Assembly (NCBI GenBank): GCA_007124415.1
Contig: SLFE01000111.1
Coordinates: 1-6,514 of the forward strand
Length of the DNA stretch: 6,514 bases
Direction of reading: 5' to 3'
Source: Waddliaceae bacterium
Lineage (GTDB): Bacteria > Chlamydiota > Chlamydiia > Chlamydiales > SLFE01
Under the pieces are notes generated by a model. It worked only from the letters and a program-made list of their open reading frames with translations. It made no database searches and had not been told where the DNA came from. A program made the position numbers and the translations under genes. Below, piece after piece: positions 5,082 to 6,514 of this stretch. Position 1 is the stretch's first letter. Every line of letters starts with the position of its first letter.

Positions 5082-6514
5082 ATGGCATTTGATATTAGTA
5101 GAATTAAAAATTTTCCGCGAGCCACCGGCGTTTACATCATGCGGGATCGAAAAGGCGCTGTCTTATACGTCGGCAAAGCTAAAAATTTAAGAGACAGGGT
5201 CAGGCAATATTTTATTGCTAGCGGTGATACAAGAGCCATGATTCCTTATCTTGTAGCGAAGGTCGCGGACGTAGAAACAATCGTTGTGGCTTCGGAAAAA
5301 GAAGCCTTGCTCCTCGAAAATAATTTAATAAAAAAATATAAGCCTAGGTACAACGCTCTTTTAAAAGATGATAAGACCTATATCGCGCTGAAAGTGGCGA
5401 CACGGCACGAATGGCCTACGGTTTCTCTAGTTCGCTACCGAGGCAAGCCGAAGCCCGACGGGCTTTATTTCGGCCCTTATACGAGCGCCTACGCTGCGCG
5501 GGAGACTCTGGATTTGATTCAAAAAGTCTTTCCGTTGAGGCAGTGTTCCGATCAAGAACTGAAAAGAAGGACAAGGCCTTGCATACTTTATGATATGAAA
5601 CGCTGCATCGCTCCATGCGTTGGAAAGTGCTCTCGCGAGGAGTACGACCTGCAGGTGAATCGACTGCTCCAGTTTTTGCGAGGGCACAGCAAAGAAGTGT
5701 TGAAACACCTGGAAAAAGAAATGCAGAAGTACTCGGATGAACTCCAATTTGAAAAGGCGGCTGATGTCTTAAAAAAGATAAAAAGCATTGAGAAGACTTT
5801 GGAAAGCCAACTTGTCGACAAACCTGTAGGAGTCGACACAGACGCATTGGGTCTTTACAGACAGGGCAGCGAGGTTCTTTTAGTCAAATTAATCATTCGA
5901 AGCGGCAAAATGACGGGAATGAAGCAATTTAGCTTTTCTGAAATTGCTCAAGACAATACAGAGCTTTTAACGACCTTTCTTTTGCAGCATTATGGAACCG
6001 AGCCTCAGCTGCCTCACGAGATCCTCCTTCCTGAAAAGGTGGAAAATACTCGGGAGCTTTCCGAAATTCTGTCTGCAGGGCGGAAAACGAAAACTTTGGT
6101 TTTTTCGCCGATGAAGGGGAGGAAAAAATCTTTGACAGATATGGCTGAAAATAACGCAAAGTCTGCTTTTTTCCAGGAAAGGAGCCAAGAGTCAGTCATC
6201 GAGAGAAACCTCCTTGAGATGAAAGAAAAACTGCGCTTGAATCATTATCCGAAAAGAATTGAATGCATTGACAATTCAAGCCTTTCCGCTTCCGAGCCTG
6301 TATCGGCCGTTGTTGTTTATACAGAGGGAAAGCAGGATAAGAAGAATTACCGTAAATATAAGATAAAAGCTGCAAAGCCGGGTGATGATTACGGGGCGAT
6401 GTATGAGGTTCTTATGAGGCGTTATTCAAAATTGAAGGAAGAGAACGATCTTCCCGATTTGTTAATTATTGATGGGGGCAGGGGTCAGCTAAATGTGGCC
6501 TTGCGAGTATTCAA
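5082..6514 (+). CDS. uvrC: Excinuclease ABC subunit C (UvrC), 3' end outside window
   Basis: UvrC makes the two incisions around a DNA lesion after UvrA and UvrB load it during nucleotide excision repair. 477 codons are open to the right edge, out of about 600 expected. Domains in order: an N-terminal GIY-YIG nuclease for the 3' cut, with GVY (16-18), YVG (29-31), R39 in the catalytic Arg position and the conserved Glu of ALLLEN (E79); a cysteine cluster C155, C167, C175 and C179 matching the four Cys linked to the iron-sulfur cluster; a UVR helical pair (about 211-241) that contacts UvrB; and the RNase H-like nuclease for the 5' cut, with D397 (ECIDNSS), the DD of PGDDYGAM (435-436) and D464 (LIIDGGRGQL). 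The last catalytic His region and the helix-hairpin-helix domains lie beyond the window. ATG 5082 is chosen because the frame has a stop at 5061-5063 and the N terminus matches the family. No Shine-Dalgarno precedes it. Confidence 0.98.
   Translation, partial: MAFDISRIKNFPRATGVYIMRDRKGAVLYVGKAKNLRDRVRQYFIASGDTRAMIPYLVAKVADVETIVVASEKEALLLENNLIKKYKPRYNALLKDDKTYIALKVATRHEWPTVSLVRYRGKPKPDGLYFGPYTSAYAARETLDLIQKVFPLRQCSDQELKRRTRPCILYDMKRCIAPCVGKCSREEYDLQVNRLLQFLRGHSKEVLKHLEKEMQKYSDELQFEKAADVLKKIKSIEKTLESQLVDKPVGVDTDALGLYRQGSEVLLVKLIIRSGKMTGMKQFSFSEIAQDNTELLTTFLLQHYGTEPQLPHEILLPEKVENTRELSEILSAGRKTKTLVFSPMKGRKKSLTDMAENNAKSAFFQERSQESVIERNLLEMKEKLRLNHYPKRIECIDNSSLSASEPVSAVVVYTEGKQDKKNYRKYKIKAAKPGDDYGAMYEVLMRRYSKLKEENDLPDLLIIDGGRGQLNVALRVF

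Noticed and set aside
4814..5092. Plus-strand 92-codon frame with a hydrophobic C terminus, starting at a GTG
   Set aside because: It is antisense to the signal-peptide region of the acidic gene, overlaps the uvrC start, and its purine-rich upstream sequence abuts the GTG with no spacing. It is best explained as a shadow of the minus-strand gene plus AT-rich intergenic DNA.
5416..5847. Long minus-strand frames opposite uvrC
   Set aside because: They are low-quality translations antisense to well-conserved UvrC domains, without ribosome binding sites or recognisable content.

Overview
The window looks like chromosomal DNA from a member of the Chlamydiota, most likely an environmental 'chlamydia-like' lineage rather than Chlamydia itself. 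The main reason is the 1013-residue glycyl-tRNA synthetase, in which the alpha and beta chains, separate genes in most bacteria, are joined in one polypeptide as in chlamydiae. From memory, glyQS and uvrC lie only a few genes apart in Chlamydia trachomatis (the CT791-CT797 region), and here they lie less than 2 kb apart. No species can be named from the sequence alone.

Layout from left to right: (1) 1-283, minus strand: the first 94 residues of a small unrecognised protein with a ribbon-helix-helix-like N terminus, running off the left edge. (2) 313-3354, minus: glyQS, 29 bp upstream of the first gene and probably co-transcribed with it. (3) 3355-3456: a divergent intergenic region with a promoter-like element for each flanking gene. 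(4) 3457-4275, plus: a family 2 glycosyltransferase with unusual replacements in its donor-site motifs. (5) 4275-4306: a hairpin with A and T tracts that can serve as a two-way terminator between convergent genes. (6) 4324-4914, minus: a predicted exported, very acidic protein with 12-residue tandem repeats encoded by a 36-bp minisatellite. (7) 4915-5081: an AT-rich divergent intergenic region with a perfect dyad, three TAATTAT boxes and a promoter-like element. (8) 5082 to the right edge, plus: uvrC, with 477 residues visible and no frameshift.

Two genes are housekeeping (tRNA charging and nucleotide excision repair). The two between them are lineage-specific in character: a diverged glycosyltransferase and the acidic repeat protein, which is the least explained item here. 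A second pattern concerns translation starts. The two small minus-strand genes each have AAGGAG exactly 6 nt before ATG. By contrast, glyQS, the glycosyltransferase and uvrC lack a well-placed Shine-Dalgarno and carry a promoter-like -10 box only 8-11 nt before the start codon, which hints at leaderless or very short-leader mRNAs.
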